Shown here in pieces: positions 44,379 to 53,185 of a stretch of DNA of 64,000 nt. Numbering within the stretch: position 1 is the stretch's first letter; each line of letters starts with the position of its first letter. Source of the stretch: Nitrospinota bacterium (lineage in GTDB: Bacteria > Nitrospinota_A > UBA7883 > JACRGQ01); the NCBI GenBank assembly GCA_029881495.1, contig JAOUMJ010000008.1, positions 56,668 to 120,667 of the forward strand. The letters are read 5' to 3'. Made by a program: the position numbers and the translations under genes. The notes beneath the pieces are model-generated. The model was given only the letters and a program-made list of their open reading frames with translations. It searched no databases and had not been told where the DNA came from.

Positions 44379-45602
44379 GTGGCGAATTACGATATTGAAA
44401 GGATAAGGGGGGATTTTCCCGTACTCTCTACCAAGGTAAGGGGGAAACCTCTTGTCTATCTTGATAACGGCGCGACGACACAGAAGCCGAAAGCGGTTAT
44501 CGACGCGATATACAAATTTGAAAGCGAGGAGTACGCCACCGTACGCAGGGGGTCATACACACTCGGAGAAGCGGCCACGACCCGGTACGAAGAGGCCAGG
44601 GGGAAGGTGGCAAAATTCCTTAACGCCGAAAGTCATAAGGAGATAATCTTTACATCCGGCGCAACGCAGGGGATAAATCTTGTCGCTCATTCGTTCGGCA
44701 AAAGATTCGTAAACAAGGGTGACGAGATAATCATCTCCCATATGGAGCATCACGCCAACATAGTTCCGTGGCAGATGCTCTGCGAAGAGCGCGGAGCAGT
44801 ACTCAAGGTCATTCCGATGAATGATGAAGGGGAGCTCCTGATGGAAGAGTACAGGAAACTCCTTACCGAAAGAACGAAGATGGTAGCGGTAACTCACATC
44901 TCAAATGTCCTCGGCACGGTTAATCCGGTAAAGGAGATAACGGAGCTCGCTCATTCAGCGGGGGCGAAAGTCCTCATTGACGGCGCGCAGTCAGCGCCGC
45001 ATATGAAGGTTGATGTAAGAGATATAGGTTGTGATTTTTATGTCATCGCCGGACACAAAATGTACGCCCCTTCGGGAGTAGGCGCGCTTTACGGAAAATA
45101 CAGCCTGCTTGAAGAGATGCCTCCGTATGTTACCGGTGGTGACATGATAGTTACTGTCGGCCTTGGAAAGTCGACCTTCGCCAAACCGCCGTCACGCTTC
45201 GAGGCGGGGACTCCGCCGATATCGCAGGTGATAGGCCTCGGGGCGGCAATCGATTATCTTGAAGCTATAGGATTTGAAAATATAGAGAGGCACGAGCATG
45301 AACTGCTCGAGCACGGAATGAAACTCTTCGACGGCATTGAAGGGCTTCGGGTGACTGGAACCAGCAAACATAAGGCGGCGATAATCTCGTTCCATCTTGA
45401 AAGTGCGCATCCGCACGATGTGGTTACGATGCTCGATCAGGACGGCCTCTGTCTCCGCGGCGGGCACCACTGCGCCCAGCCGACCATGGAGAGGTTCGGC
45501 GTGCCGGCGACCACCAGGGCTTCAATGGGCGTCTACAACAGAAAGGAAGAGCTTGATCTCCTTGCAGAGAGCATACGCAAAGTCATCAAGATGTTCTCGT
45601 AA
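44379..45602 (+). CDS. sufS: Cysteine desulfurase SufS
   Basis: 407 residues, group II desulfurase. PLP lysine Lys227 in AGHKMYAP, active-site Cys365 in RGGHHCAQP. Provides sulfur for the SufBCD scaffold; the expected sulfur acceptor is the SufU encoded 4.3 kb downstream. No SufE in the window. Confidence 0.97.
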   Translation: MANYDIERIRGDFPVLSTKVRGKPLVYLDNGATTQKPKAVIDAIYKFESEEYATVRRGSYTLGEAATTRYEEARGKVAKFLNAESHKEIIFTSGATQGINLVAHSFGKRFVNKGDEIIISHMEHHANIVPWQMLCEERGAVLKVIPMNDEGELLMEEYRKLLTERTKMVAVTHISNVLGTVNPVKEITELAHSAGAKVLIDGAQSAPHMKVDVRDIGCDFYVIAGHKMYAPSGVGALYGKYSLLEEMPPYVTGGDMIVTVGLGKSTFAKPPSRFEAGTPPISQVIGLGAAIDYLEAIGFENIERHEHELLEHGMKLFDGIEGLRVTGTSKHKAAIISFHLESAHPHDVVTMLDQDGLCLRGGHHCAQPTMERFGVPATTRASMGVYNRKEELDLLAESIRKVIKMFS

Positions 45603-45620
45603 CCGGCATATCTTGCGCTG

Positions 45621-46100
45621 TCAGGAGATAAGGCTGTCCACCTGGGCCAACCTCTTTGCTTCATAGTCTATAACGACCTTCTCGTACTCTTCATTCATTA
45701 AGGGGCTGGAGATGACGAAATCGGCGGTCGACCTGTCGCAGGCGAGTATGACGTTGTGAACTGTGGCGATCCTCTGGAGAGCGTAGATGTCCGGCTCGTG
45801 GGGATGCGACATCAGCGGGTCCCACAGAAAGATGACGACATCTATCTCATGCTCAGAGACTTTTGCCCCTATCTGCTGATCCCCCCCCAGCGGACCGCTT
45901 TTAAACAGCTTGATCTTCAGGCCGAGTTCCCTGGAAAGTATTGTGCCGGTAGTTCCGGTGGCGAAAAGCTCATGTTTTTCAAGAGAGCCTTTGTTGTAGG
46001 TGGCCCACTCAAGCATATCTTTTTTTCTCGTGTCATGGGCAACCAGCGCGATACGTTTCCTCGGCGGCAGTTTGAATTTTCTATAAAGAACTTCACTCAT
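45621..46100 (-). CDS. mgsA: Methylglyoxal synthase
   Basis: 159 residues. VAHDTRKKDM, FATGTTGT, SGPLGGDQQIG and LWDPLMSHPHEPDI are the hallmark phosphate-binding and catalytic segments (Asp/His). Converts dihydroxyacetone phosphate to methylglyoxal, a relief valve for sugar phosphates. Convergent with sufS, separated by only 18 nt. Confidence 0.95.
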   Translation of the reverse strand: MSEVLYRKFKLPPRKRIALVAHDTRKKDMLEWATYNKGSLEKHELFATGTTGTILSRELGLKIKLFKSGPLGGDQQIGAKVSEHEIDVVIFLWDPLMSHPHEPDIYALQRIATVHNVILACDRSTADFVISSPLMNEEYEKVVIDYEAKRLAQVDSLIS

Positions 46101-46272
46101 TGGATTTGATCCCTTTCCTAGAATATGTTTTTCTTGTTTCGTATGTTATCACCGGAAAAGGTATTCCGGAAATATTACATTACCATGGCAATCTTATGTT
46201 GTTGAACCATTTGCGAAGGCATCTCTCCTCTTAATAAAGGATATAAAGCCCAGCCGTGCAGACGAATGCCGT

Positions 46273-46542
46273 TTATTTGCGGGCGTTCTTTTCGAGGTAT
46301 AGATATATCAGGTTCGCGTCGGTATCGTTGATAGGTTCCATCCCCTTGTGCGCCATACGCTTTTGCATTTTATTGATAACCAGTTTCCACTGTTTCGCGT
46401 TCAGCATTTCGGGGTCCGGTATCTGGTGGCAGTTGTCGGCGCAGATGAATTTATAGAGTTTTTTTCCTTCTTCGATCTCATCCGCGGCCGCGGGGAACGG
46501 CAAGGCAAATAAAAGGGAGAGCGCGAGTAGAACAACTTTCAT
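46273..46542 (-). CDS. Small periplasmic cytochrome with CX3CH motif
   Basis: 89 residues. Signal peptide (MKVVLLALSLLFALPFPAAA), then EEGKKLYKFICADNCHQIPDPEML: C34-ADN-C38-H39, one residue longer than the usual CxxCH haem site. A distal Met is available (M54/M66 region, KMQKRMAHKGMEP). The frame start of class I cytochromes (GKxLY...C..CH) is clear. It overlaps the redoxin stop by 4 nt and is last in its cassette. If CX3CH binds haem it needs a maturation system that accepts the longer spacing. Confidence 0.7.
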   Translation of the reverse strand: MKVVLLALSLLFALPFPAAADEIEEGKKLYKFICADNCHQIPDPEMLNAKQWKLVINKMQKRMAHKGMEPINDTDANLIYLYLEKNARK

Positions 46543-47087
46543 TGCAATCCTCCGAGAATTTCCAGAAGTTTTGTTTTCTTGTACTCCTCGTTCATCAGCA
46601 CCGTCCCGCCGGAATCAATGACAATGGTCGTTCCCATCGTGGCCTTGAAGGAAGTGAGTATTTTCTGCTGGGTGTCGGCAAGCACGGTAAACGGCGCGTT
46701 GCCGTATCCGTTTGATACCTGTGAGGCGCGGCAGTTTTCAACCGAGTCGTTTACGTAATCGACAAGATAGAATTTGATGTCTGGGGAAAAATCGGGAATA
46801 ACATAGCTCTGCATATTCTCCTGGTGGCTGTCACAGTAGGGGCACCACATAGTGAAATAGAAAACGATCCCTTTCGAGCCGGTAAGGGCGGAGGATAGAG
46901 TAACTTCGTTTCCGAGCGAATCGGATACGGTGAAATCGGGGGCCAGTTGCCCCACACCGAAACCTTCTGTCCCTATCTCGATGCTTGCGCGTTTGTCCTC
47001 GCCCGAAGGGGAGAGGTCATCGATGATATTTCCGCAACTTGCAATGGAGAGTAGAAAAATATACGAAATCGATCTAGCGAAAGACAT
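46539..47087 (-). CDS. TlpA/AhpC-like redoxin lipoprotein
   Basis: 182 residues. Lipobox LLSIASC gives an anchored Cys18; thioredoxin fold with VGQLAPDFTVSDSLGNEVTL and redox pair CPYC (82-85) in YFTMWCPYCDSHQE. Periplasmic or outer-membrane facing thiol oxidoreductase, perhaps acting on the adjacent cytochrome or on cysteine-rich metal proteins. Overlaps the beta-barrel gene by 14 nt. Confidence 0.85.
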   Translation of the reverse strand: MSFARSISYIFLLSIASCGNIIDDLSPSGEDKRASIEIGTEGFGVGQLAPDFTVSDSLGNEVTLSSALTGSKGIVFYFTMWCPYCDSHQENMQSYVIPDFSPDIKFYLVDYVNDSVENCRASQVSNGYGNAPFTVLADTQQKILTSFKATMGTTIVIDSGGTVLMNEEYKKTKLLEILGGLQ

Positions 47088-48057
47088 ACGAAGCCCCTAG
47101 CGTAATGATACCTGTCGTAGGGAAGTTTTCTCCCCATCCGTCACTGTTGATGGATTTGTTCCAGGCGATCTTGTAGATCTTGTCCTTGTCCATAGTTGCG
47201 TATGCCAGCGTGACAGAGGCCGACCTCTTTTTAAAACCGGTGGCGGGGTCTTCACTGCCATCTATCGTGCCGCTCGCTTCATCAAGATATGAGTAGGCAG
47301 CGGTTGCCGTAATGGTATTCATCATCGGAAGGTTATAGGTGTATCCAGCCGATATGGTGGCGAGCCTTCTGTCCCCAAGCGTCTTGTGATACGGTTTTAT
47401 ATAGTTTCCGTATTCGCGGTTTACAGCCCGTTCAAAATGCGTTCCATAGGATAAGAGCAATCCCGCCGTCCAGGGGTAGATGGTCTTTTCCATGTTTACC
47501 GTTCCGTCAAGCCGGTAGAAGCCCCTCCCTGTCACGTCGAAGCTGTTGCCGATATCATCATAAGGGGAGAGGCCGGTCGGAACCGTGAGCGTCAATCCGA
47601 AGTATGCCGCAGGTTTCAGGTCTTCGAGGCTCCTCACTTTCCATATGCACATAACATTGTCGAAAGCTTCGTACCAGAAACTGAATGCCGCGTCGCCAAG
47701 ACCGTCCGTGCTTGATCTTATGCCGGTGTAGTTGTTCCTGTTCCAGACGTAAGGGAGGATAGCGCTCCCCTGCCATCGGGAACCGAAGCGGCGGGCGTAG
47801 CCTGAGTTGAGCCGGTACTGCATAAGATCGGAGCCTTCGGGGTTCGGAATATACTCTCCCCCCTGATCCCAGAAGCCGTCGTACGTTTCGATGTCGAACG
47901 AGATATCGATCATCGAGTCTGAAAACTTCGGCAGTACAAGCGAGGATGCAGAACCCCCTCCGCAACATGACGCGCCTATCGCATCCGTCGCCGGAAAAAG
48001 GAGGACGGCCCCCATAAGGAGGGCCGTCCAGAAATTATGCAAAGTTTTTTTATGCAC
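47074..48057 (-). CDS. Outer-membrane beta-barrel protein with N-terminal CCGGG
   Basis: 327 residues. Signal peptide ending ...TDAIGA, then SCCGGGSASS and a series of amphipathic strands ending in a C-terminal aromatic (ASYVFR). Motifs such as DGLGDAAFSFWYEAF and LTVPTGLSPYDD are like the MetA-pathway/transporter-type barrels. The Cys pair right after the signal may bind metal or form a disulfide used by the redoxin encoded downstream. Confidence 0.75.
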   Translation of the reverse strand: MHKKTLHNFWTALLMGAVLLFPATDAIGASCCGGGSASSLVLPKFSDSMIDISFDIETYDGFWDQGGEYIPNPEGSDLMQYRLNSGYARRFGSRWQGSAILPYVWNRNNYTGIRSSTDGLGDAAFSFWYEAFDNVMCIWKVRSLEDLKPAAYFGLTLTVPTGLSPYDDIGNSFDVTGRGFYRLDGTVNMEKTIYPWTAGLLLSYGTHFERAVNREYGNYIKPYHKTLGDRRLATISAGYTYNLPMMNTITATAAYSYLDEASGTIDGSEDPATGFKKRSASVTLAYATMDKDKIYKIAWNKSINSDGWGENFPTTGIITLGASYVFR

Positions 48058-48077
48058 TTAATGAGTCTTTCTTGCAT

Positions 48078-49025
48078 TTAATGTGCATGAGCCATAGCCG
48101 GTGTTGCAGCAAAGGAGCAGGAATCGTTGATACCTGCGATAACTGCCATGCCATCGGTGGTGTATGCATTTCCATTGATAGTGAGTTTCAACTTGATGTT
48201 TCCGGTTGTGCCATCGACAAGATCGGCTATCTCTGTTTTGGAGAAGTATCCATCGCCGTCTTCTGTCATTGCGGACCAAGTTGTTTCGTTGTCCGTTGAA
48301 ATTTCAATGACAATGGGATCAACTGTCCATTCTGTCCCAGTTTCGTTTTTCAGTTTGCTACCAGTAGCGACCGCGGGGTGCATCATCATGCTCTCTCTGG
48401 TTGCAAGGAAGAGCTTGAATGTATGATTGCCAGTCGTCCCCATGAGAGATTCCTTGAAGAGAAATAATTTGCGTGTCTCAGGGTCGCCTGTCATTCCTGC
48501 GATTTTATCCTCGTTGTTTTTCAGTATGGCCTTTGCCGTATCACCCGTTGCCATCATGACGTCAGGATTAAATGTCGCTTCCTGGTTGCCGACGGTTACT
48601 TTTAACGCCCATGTTCCTGTCGATGAGCCATTAGCCATTTTTGAAGCCATGACGTAATAAATGGTGCATGTCGAGTCACCCGAGGAATTGGTAGCGGAAC
48701 ATCCCTTAACAGGGGTTGAATGTGAACCGCTGGTCATGGTCATTGTCGCGGTGAAGGTTGGGGTGATGTCTGCTACGGCTGTGCCGGTTGCCTTGTCCTT
48801 TACGTTTATCGTAAACATTGATTTGCCTTCCAGTTCCATTGCAGCACTGTATGTGATTGAGTATGGCTCTGTGGCGGCAGAAGTGTCAGTCTCTGTGTTA
48901 GTAGAATTGTCGGTATTCGTGGGCGTTGGAGTATCGGTGGTGGAATCAGCAGTATCAGTGAGAGAGCCGCATGCTGCCAACGAAAAAACAAATATTGGAG
49001 CCAATAAAAGTTTCAAAAATCTCAT
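48078..49025 (-). CDS. Secreted lipoprotein of unknown function with Thr/Asn-rich linker
   Basis: 315 residues from ATG 49025 (AGGA 5 nt upstream; ATG 49037 also in frame). Lipobox FSLAAC (Cys19), a low-complexity Asp/Thr/Asn linker (~22-52), then beta-rich domains. The first (TYSAAMELEGKSMFTINVKDKATGTAVADITPTF) resembles FixH/YtkA-type copper-related domains; Met- and His-containing stretches (ESMMMHPAVA, end AMAHAH) could bind metal. Cys107-like and late CSF cysteines may pair. Function not recognised. Confidence 0.65.
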   Translation of the reverse strand: MRFLKLLLAPIFVFSLAACGSLTDTADSTTDTPTPTNTDNSTNTETDTSAATEPYSITYSAAMELEGKSMFTINVKDKATGTAVADITPTFTATMTMTSGSHSTPVKGCSATNSSGDSTCTIYYVMASKMANGSSTGTWALKVTVGNQEATFNPDVMMATGDTAKAILKNNEDKIAGMTGDPETRKLFLFKESLMGTTGNHTFKLFLATRESMMMHPAVATGSKLKNETGTEWTVDPIVIEISTDNETTWSAMTEDGDGYFSKTEIADLVDGTTGNIKLKLTINGNAYTTDGMAVIAGINDSCSFAATPAMAHAH

Positions 49026-49212
49026 TTTCTTCCTCATAAAATTTAAAACATCCTGTTTGCCAGTCGTGATCGCCAAGCATATAAGTCGATAGTCGTTTAT
49101 AGGGTTCAAGTCTTTTTCCGTTTATCCATGGATGGAGAAAGAAACGAGATTATGGAAATAATCAATGTTAAATATTTCTCATCCTGACAAAAACAGTAAA
49201 AAGTAAAAGTAT

Positions 49213-49702
49213 CTAAATTGAAGGGGGGCGCTCCGGTGGTGCGTAGTAGATGGAGGAAGGTTTTACCGGATATGTGCGGATAAACTCCATATCCCGTTCA
49301 GTTCCGGCGTTTGTCGATACGGATGTCAGAAAATATTGCTGTTCATATCCTGCCCCTTTTAGGTTCGGAGCCGTAAATGGATCGTCGTTGGTCACAGTTT
49401 TTTATCATCGTGCACCGCTTCATGGAGTGGCATTTCGTTGTAGCTGCCATATGGGGACAGACCCCTTTTTTATGGTCGCACTTCATGCCAGAAACGCCGT
49501 GCCCGGAGCCTTGCATACCGACTCTTGCTTCAGGCATCTTATGATGTCTGTTATCAGGGTGTGCATTGGAGGATTGCGGTATTTCGGGGATCTTCTGGAT
49601 GTTTTCAGTGCCGAGGTGCGGAATTTTGGCGAAAGAGTCAGTAGGAAATGATGGCGCGGCTATGCTGAATGCAAGTGCTATGCTAAAAATCGTTTTTCTC
49701 AA
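49213..49702 (-). pseudogene. Cys/His-rich periplasmic protein, probably split by a frameshift
   Basis: First frame 49702-49343 (119 codons): signal peptide MRKTIFSIALAFSIAAPS, then a His/Met region and a Cys/His cluster (MKCDHKKGVCPHM, KCHSMKRCTM) suited to metal binding. It ends in a short unlikely tail. The other frame, 49395-49213, continues with a far more protein-like sequence (PFTAPNLKGAGYEQQYFLTS...). Removing one A from the six-A run at 49398-49403 (minus strand) would join both into ~162 residues. Either a sequencing/homopolymer error or a phase-variable or decayed gene. Likely first gene of the redox cassette. Confidence 0.55.
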
Positions 49703-49860
49703 TTCCTGGTTTCCTCAACTTGTTTAGACGCTGTATCTTACACTAAAAATAAAGGCGCATGCACTGATGCGATATTCAAGAGAGCTAAGCAGGGCAAAAA
49801 GAGGGTAAAATGAAGGAAATGCAATAATTACAGATTGAAATGCGAAAGGTTGATTGAAGG

Positions 49861-50313
49861 ATGTCATATCAGAACGAACTTTACCAGCAGGTGATCCTGG
49901 ATCACAACAAGAACCCGAGGAATTTCCGCGAGATCGAAGGTTCCGCGCACCACTGCCTGGGGCACAATCCCCTCTGCGGCGACAAGATAGCGGTTTTTCT
50001 CGATCTGGACGACGTTGGAGTAATACAGGATATAAGTTTCAACGGATCGGGGTGCGCCATCTCGAAGGCGAGCGCGTCGCTGATGACCAGTTTCCTGAAA
50101 GGGAAGAGTGTCGACGAAGCGCGGGTGATCTTTACCCAGTTCCACAAGATGATACTTGGAGAGCTCGATCCGGAAAAGGACGAGAACCTCCTGGGTAAAC
50201 TGAAAATCTTCGTTGGAGTGCGCGATTTTCCATCCCGCACGAAATGCGCCACGATCGCTTGGCATACCCTCAAGTGCGCACTCGACAAGGAGGGTGAAGT
50301 CGTTACCGATTGA
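49861..50313 (+). CDS. sufU: Zinc-dependent sulfur transferase SufU
   Basis: 150 residues. YQQVILDHNKNPRNF, zinc/sulfur ligands Cys39 and Asp41 in NPLCGDK, Cys65 in GSGCAIS, Cys129 in RTKCATIAW, with the ~20-residue insertion that separates SufU from IscU. Accepts persulfide from SufS. Separated from sufBCDS by mgsA and a minus-strand cassette. TTGAAGG precedes the ATG. Confidence 0.95.
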   Translation: MSYQNELYQQVILDHNKNPRNFREIEGSAHHCLGHNPLCGDKIAVFLDLDDVGVIQDISFNGSGCAISKASASLMTSFLKGKSVDEARVIFTQFHKMILGELDPEKDENLLGKLKIFVGVRDFPSRTKCATIAWHTLKCALDKEGEVVTD

Positions 50314-50357
50314 GGCTTCGCTTCCAAAACGGCGCCAGCCCTGCAGGCGGAGCAGGA

Positions 50358-50495
50358 ATGCCCCTTTCCGTATTTCCTGGGAAAGTCGATGAGTACGATT
50401 TTCTTCTTGCAGATGCTTTTCCTCCTATCAGCGATAATTCCGGCTGGGTGACCGATGCATGGTTCGGCGATATTGTGTCGTATGCGGAAAAATAA
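50358..50495 (+). CDS. Small acidic hypothetical protein after sufU
   Basis: 45 residues from ATG 50358, which has GGAG 5 nt upstream; the frame also extends to a TTG at 50310 overlapping the sufU stop (61 residues). Aromatic and acidic: DEYDFLLADAFPPISDN then GWVTDAWFGDIVSYAEK. No family recognised. 34 nt before feoB. Confidence 0.45.
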   Translation: MPLSVFPGKVDEYDFLLADAFPPISDNSGWVTDAWFGDIVSYAEK

Positions 50496-50529
50496 TCAGC
50501 CATATTGAGAATGCCTCTTACAGGGTAGA

Positions 50530-52485
50530 ATGGGAAAAGCCATGGAAAAGAAAGAATCACCCGGGAGAAAGATAGTCATAGTCGGCCCTGCCAACGCCGG
50601 GAAGAGCATTCTGTTCAATAAATTTTCCAGGTCATATTCGATAGTCTCGAACTATTCGCAGACAACCTTCACCGCAGTAAGGAAAGAGGCGGACTTTGCC
50701 GGCGGGAGGTATGAGATCATCGATACCCCCGGAATCTTTTCCCTAAACGTACTGTCCGACGACGAGAGGGTAACGCGCGACATACTTCTCGAAGAGAATC
50801 CGGAACTGCTTATCTTCTGCGGCGACGCTGTAAACTTGAAGCAGAGTCTTGTGCTTCTTTCGCAGGTGCTTGAGCTTTCAATACCTACTGCGTTTTGTCT
50901 GAACAAGATAGACGAGGCGGAGAAGAAAGGGATAGAGATAAACACGGAACTCCTTTCATCGAAAATAGGGATGCCGGTAGTGAAGACCGCCGCTATCTAC
51001 GGCCTTGGCCTTAGGGAGCTTGAAAATGTATGCAGGACGGCGAAACCGGTTGCTCCTTCAATTGCTTATCCGGCATTTGTGGGGGAGACCATCAAGGAGC
51101 TTGAGGCGGTTATCTCCGGCAGGATGGATATGGCTAAGGGGATACTGTTTCTCCTTCTGTCGGACCCTGAGAGCGGAAGGGATATTGTCGAATCGCGCTA
51201 TTCAAGTCTGGAGAACCGCCCTACCGCAAGGTCGCTTCTGGACTCGGTAGAAAAAAAGTTCCGGGTCATATCAAGGATCACACTGAGAAAGGCGATATTG
51301 AATTCCCGGGAAGGGTGGGCAAATCAGACCGTCTCACTTGTCGTGAAAAGAGATACCGTTAAATCCCCTACTGTTTTCGATTTTTTCGCTGAGATATCCC
51401 GCCACCCGGTCTGGGGGTGGCCTATTCTTTTCGGCATTCTCTGGATCATCTTTGAAGGTGTTGGAAAGATCGCCGGGTGGATGGCGGGATTTCTTGACAG
51501 CATACTTTTTATTCCAGCTGCCGAATGGGTTGCATCACTAATAGCTAATCCTCTTCTAAAGGATTTTCTGGTGGGGGATTTCGGTATCCTTACAATGGGG
51601 ATTGCGAATGCAATCGGGACGGTCGTTCCGATACTGCTGGTCTTTTTCCTTCTTCTGAATCTCCTTGAGGATATCGGATACCTTCCGAATCTGAGCATCC
51701 TTCTAAATAGATTGTTGATGCCGCTCGGCCTAAGCGGGAAGGCTGTCCTCCCGATGGTGCTCGGGTTCGGATGCAACACGATGGCGACGCTGACCACCCG
51801 GATGCTGGAGTCGAGAAGGGAGCGGATCCTTGCAACCTTTCTTATCGCGCTTGGTTTCCCATGCGCGGTACAGCTCGGTATCATGCTTGCGATAATGGCG
51901 ACCGCGCCTTATTCGGTGCTGTTGATAGTAATTTCGGCAGTCATGGTTACCCAAATCATTTCCGGGCTTATATTGAATTCGTTTGTCCCGGTCGACAAGA
52001 AAGCCGACTTCATAATAGAGCTCCCACGCTTCCGCCTCCCAAACATGCGAAACGTTGCCAGGAAAACATATTTCCGTCTGGAATGGTTTTTAAGCGAAGC
52101 AGTTCCGATGTTTATGGTGGCCGCCGTAGCTATGTTTACGCTGAAGGTCACGGGCCTTTTGCGGATGATCGAAAACGCGCTCAGCCCGGTTGTAACCGGG
52201 TTCCTTTCGCTTCCTGAGAAGATGACGGAAGTATTTATTCTTGTCCTTTCCCGGCGCGAGGTGGGCGCTGTGTTTTTCAAGGACATGGTGGACGGCGCGG
52301 AAGTGGACTACTACCAGACAGTGGTGGGACTTGTCGTTATCACTTTGTTTATCCCATGCGCTTCAAATACAATTGTAATGTTCAAGGAGCTGGGTGCGCG
52401 CTGGGCCATTGCCATGAATGTTGGGATTATCGTTATCGCCGTGCTGGTCGGCGGTTTTGTCGATTTTATTATCAGGATGTTTTAG
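50530..52485 (+). CDS. feoB: Ferrous iron transporter FeoB
   Basis: 651 residues. N-terminal GTPase: G1 GPANAGKS (19-26), G3 DTPG, G4 NKID. Then two membrane Gate domains with ILVFFLLLNLLEDIGYLPN and GFGCNTMATLTTR, the second Gate ending PCASNTIVMFKELG. G1 and G4 differ slightly from the usual GNPNxGKT/NMxD. Imports Fe2+ across the inner membrane. FeoA is not a separate gene: a FeoA domain is fused to the regulator just downstream. Confidence 0.95.
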   Translation: MGKAMEKKESPGRKIVIVGPANAGKSILFNKFSRSYSIVSNYSQTTFTAVRKEADFAGGRYEIIDTPGIFSLNVLSDDERVTRDILLEENPELLIFCGDAVNLKQSLVLLSQVLELSIPTAFCLNKIDEAEKKGIEINTELLSSKIGMPVVKTAAIYGLGLRELENVCRTAKPVAPSIAYPAFVGETIKELEAVISGRMDMAKGILFLLLSDPESGRDIVESRYSSLENRPTARSLLDSVEKKFRVISRITLRKAILNSREGWANQTVSLVVKRDTVKSPTVFDFFAEISRHPVWGWPILFGILWIIFEGVGKIAGWMAGFLDSILFIPAAEWVASLIANPLLKDFLVGDFGILTMGIANAIGTVVPILLVFFLLLNLLEDIGYLPNLSILLNRLLMPLGLSGKAVLPMVLGFGCNTMATLTTRMLESRRERILATFLIALGFPCAVQLGIMLAIMATAPYSVLLIVISAVMVTQIISGLILNSFVPVDKKADFIIELPRFRLPNMRNVARKTYFRLEWFLSEAVPMFMVAAVAMFTLKVTGLLRMIENALSPVVTGFLSLPEKMTEVFILVLSRREVGAVFFKDMVDGAEVDYYQTVVGLVVITLFIPCASNTIVMFKELGARWAIAMNVGIIVIAVLVGGFVDFIIRMF

Positions 52486-52491
52486 GGTTTT

Positions 52492-53157
52492 ATGGATCAC
52501 AGAAAAAAGCATAGCAAGGACGAGCTTATAGAGCTGGTATATCACCTTGGCGAGATCCACAGCCAAACTATCGAGGCGTTGAAGGAGCATAAGCCCCCCG
52601 CGGGATATGAGAAAGATCTCGATGAGCTTCAAAAAGAAGGGGTACTGATCCTGGGCGGCGGGAAGGTCGAACTCACCGAAAAGGGGACCGGCCTTGCCGA
52701 GAACATTATGAGGAGGCACAGGCTTGCCGAGGTGCTCCTTACCGACGTGCTGGGGAAGGCGCCCGACGAGATTGAGTCCGCCGCCTGCGAGTTTGAGCAT
52801 ATTCTCGCCCCGGAGATAGTCGATTCCATCTGTATCCTCCTCGGCCATCCGAAAAGGTGTCCTCATGGCCTCCCTATACCGGAGGGCGATTGTTGTAAAA
52901 AGGAGAGCGACAAACTTCAAAGCGCGGTACTGCCGCTATCAGCGGTAAAGACTGGGATCAAGGTGAAAGTCGCTTCGATAAACAGCACCGATGAAACAAG
53001 GATGCTAAAACTTATGGCGATGGGAATGACGCCGGGGACAGAGGTGATGCTGAATCAGAAGATCCCGGCGCTTGTTGTAGATATTGACGGAAATCTCCTT
53101 GCTCTTGACAAGTCGATAGGTGAAGAGATAAATGTCTGGCGTCCAAAGGGGATGTAG
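52492..53157 (+). CDS. DtxR/IdeR-type metal regulator with FeoA-like C-terminal domain
   Basis: 221 residues. Winged helix (1-~70), dimerisation domain with MRRHRLAEVLL and metal ligands CEFEH (Cys99, Glu102, His103, the DtxR/IdeR iron pattern rather than MntR), HPKRCPHGLPIP, then a C-terminal SH3-like FeoA domain (~146-221). Lies 6 nt after feoB. Expected iron-responsive repressor of this cluster; the FeoA domain might also contact FeoB. Confidence 0.9.
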   Translation: MDHRKKHSKDELIELVYHLGEIHSQTIEALKEHKPPAGYEKDLDELQKEGVLILGGGKVELTEKGTGLAENIMRRHRLAEVLLTDVLGKAPDEIESAACEFEHILAPEIVDSICILLGHPKRCPHGLPIPEGDCCKKESDKLQSAVLPLSAVKTGIKVKVASINSTDETRMLKLMAMGMTPGTEVMLNQKIPALVVDIDGNLLALDKSIGEEINVWRPKGM

Positions 53158-53185
53158 TAGACGAAGTTTTTGCGTGAGGTAGCCA

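Noticed and set aside
49395..49405. Programmed -1 frameshift at A-AAA-AAC in the Cys/His-rich gene
   Set aside because: The slippery heptamer is real, but the -1 frame hits TGA at once; the good frame is +1, so an indel explains it better.
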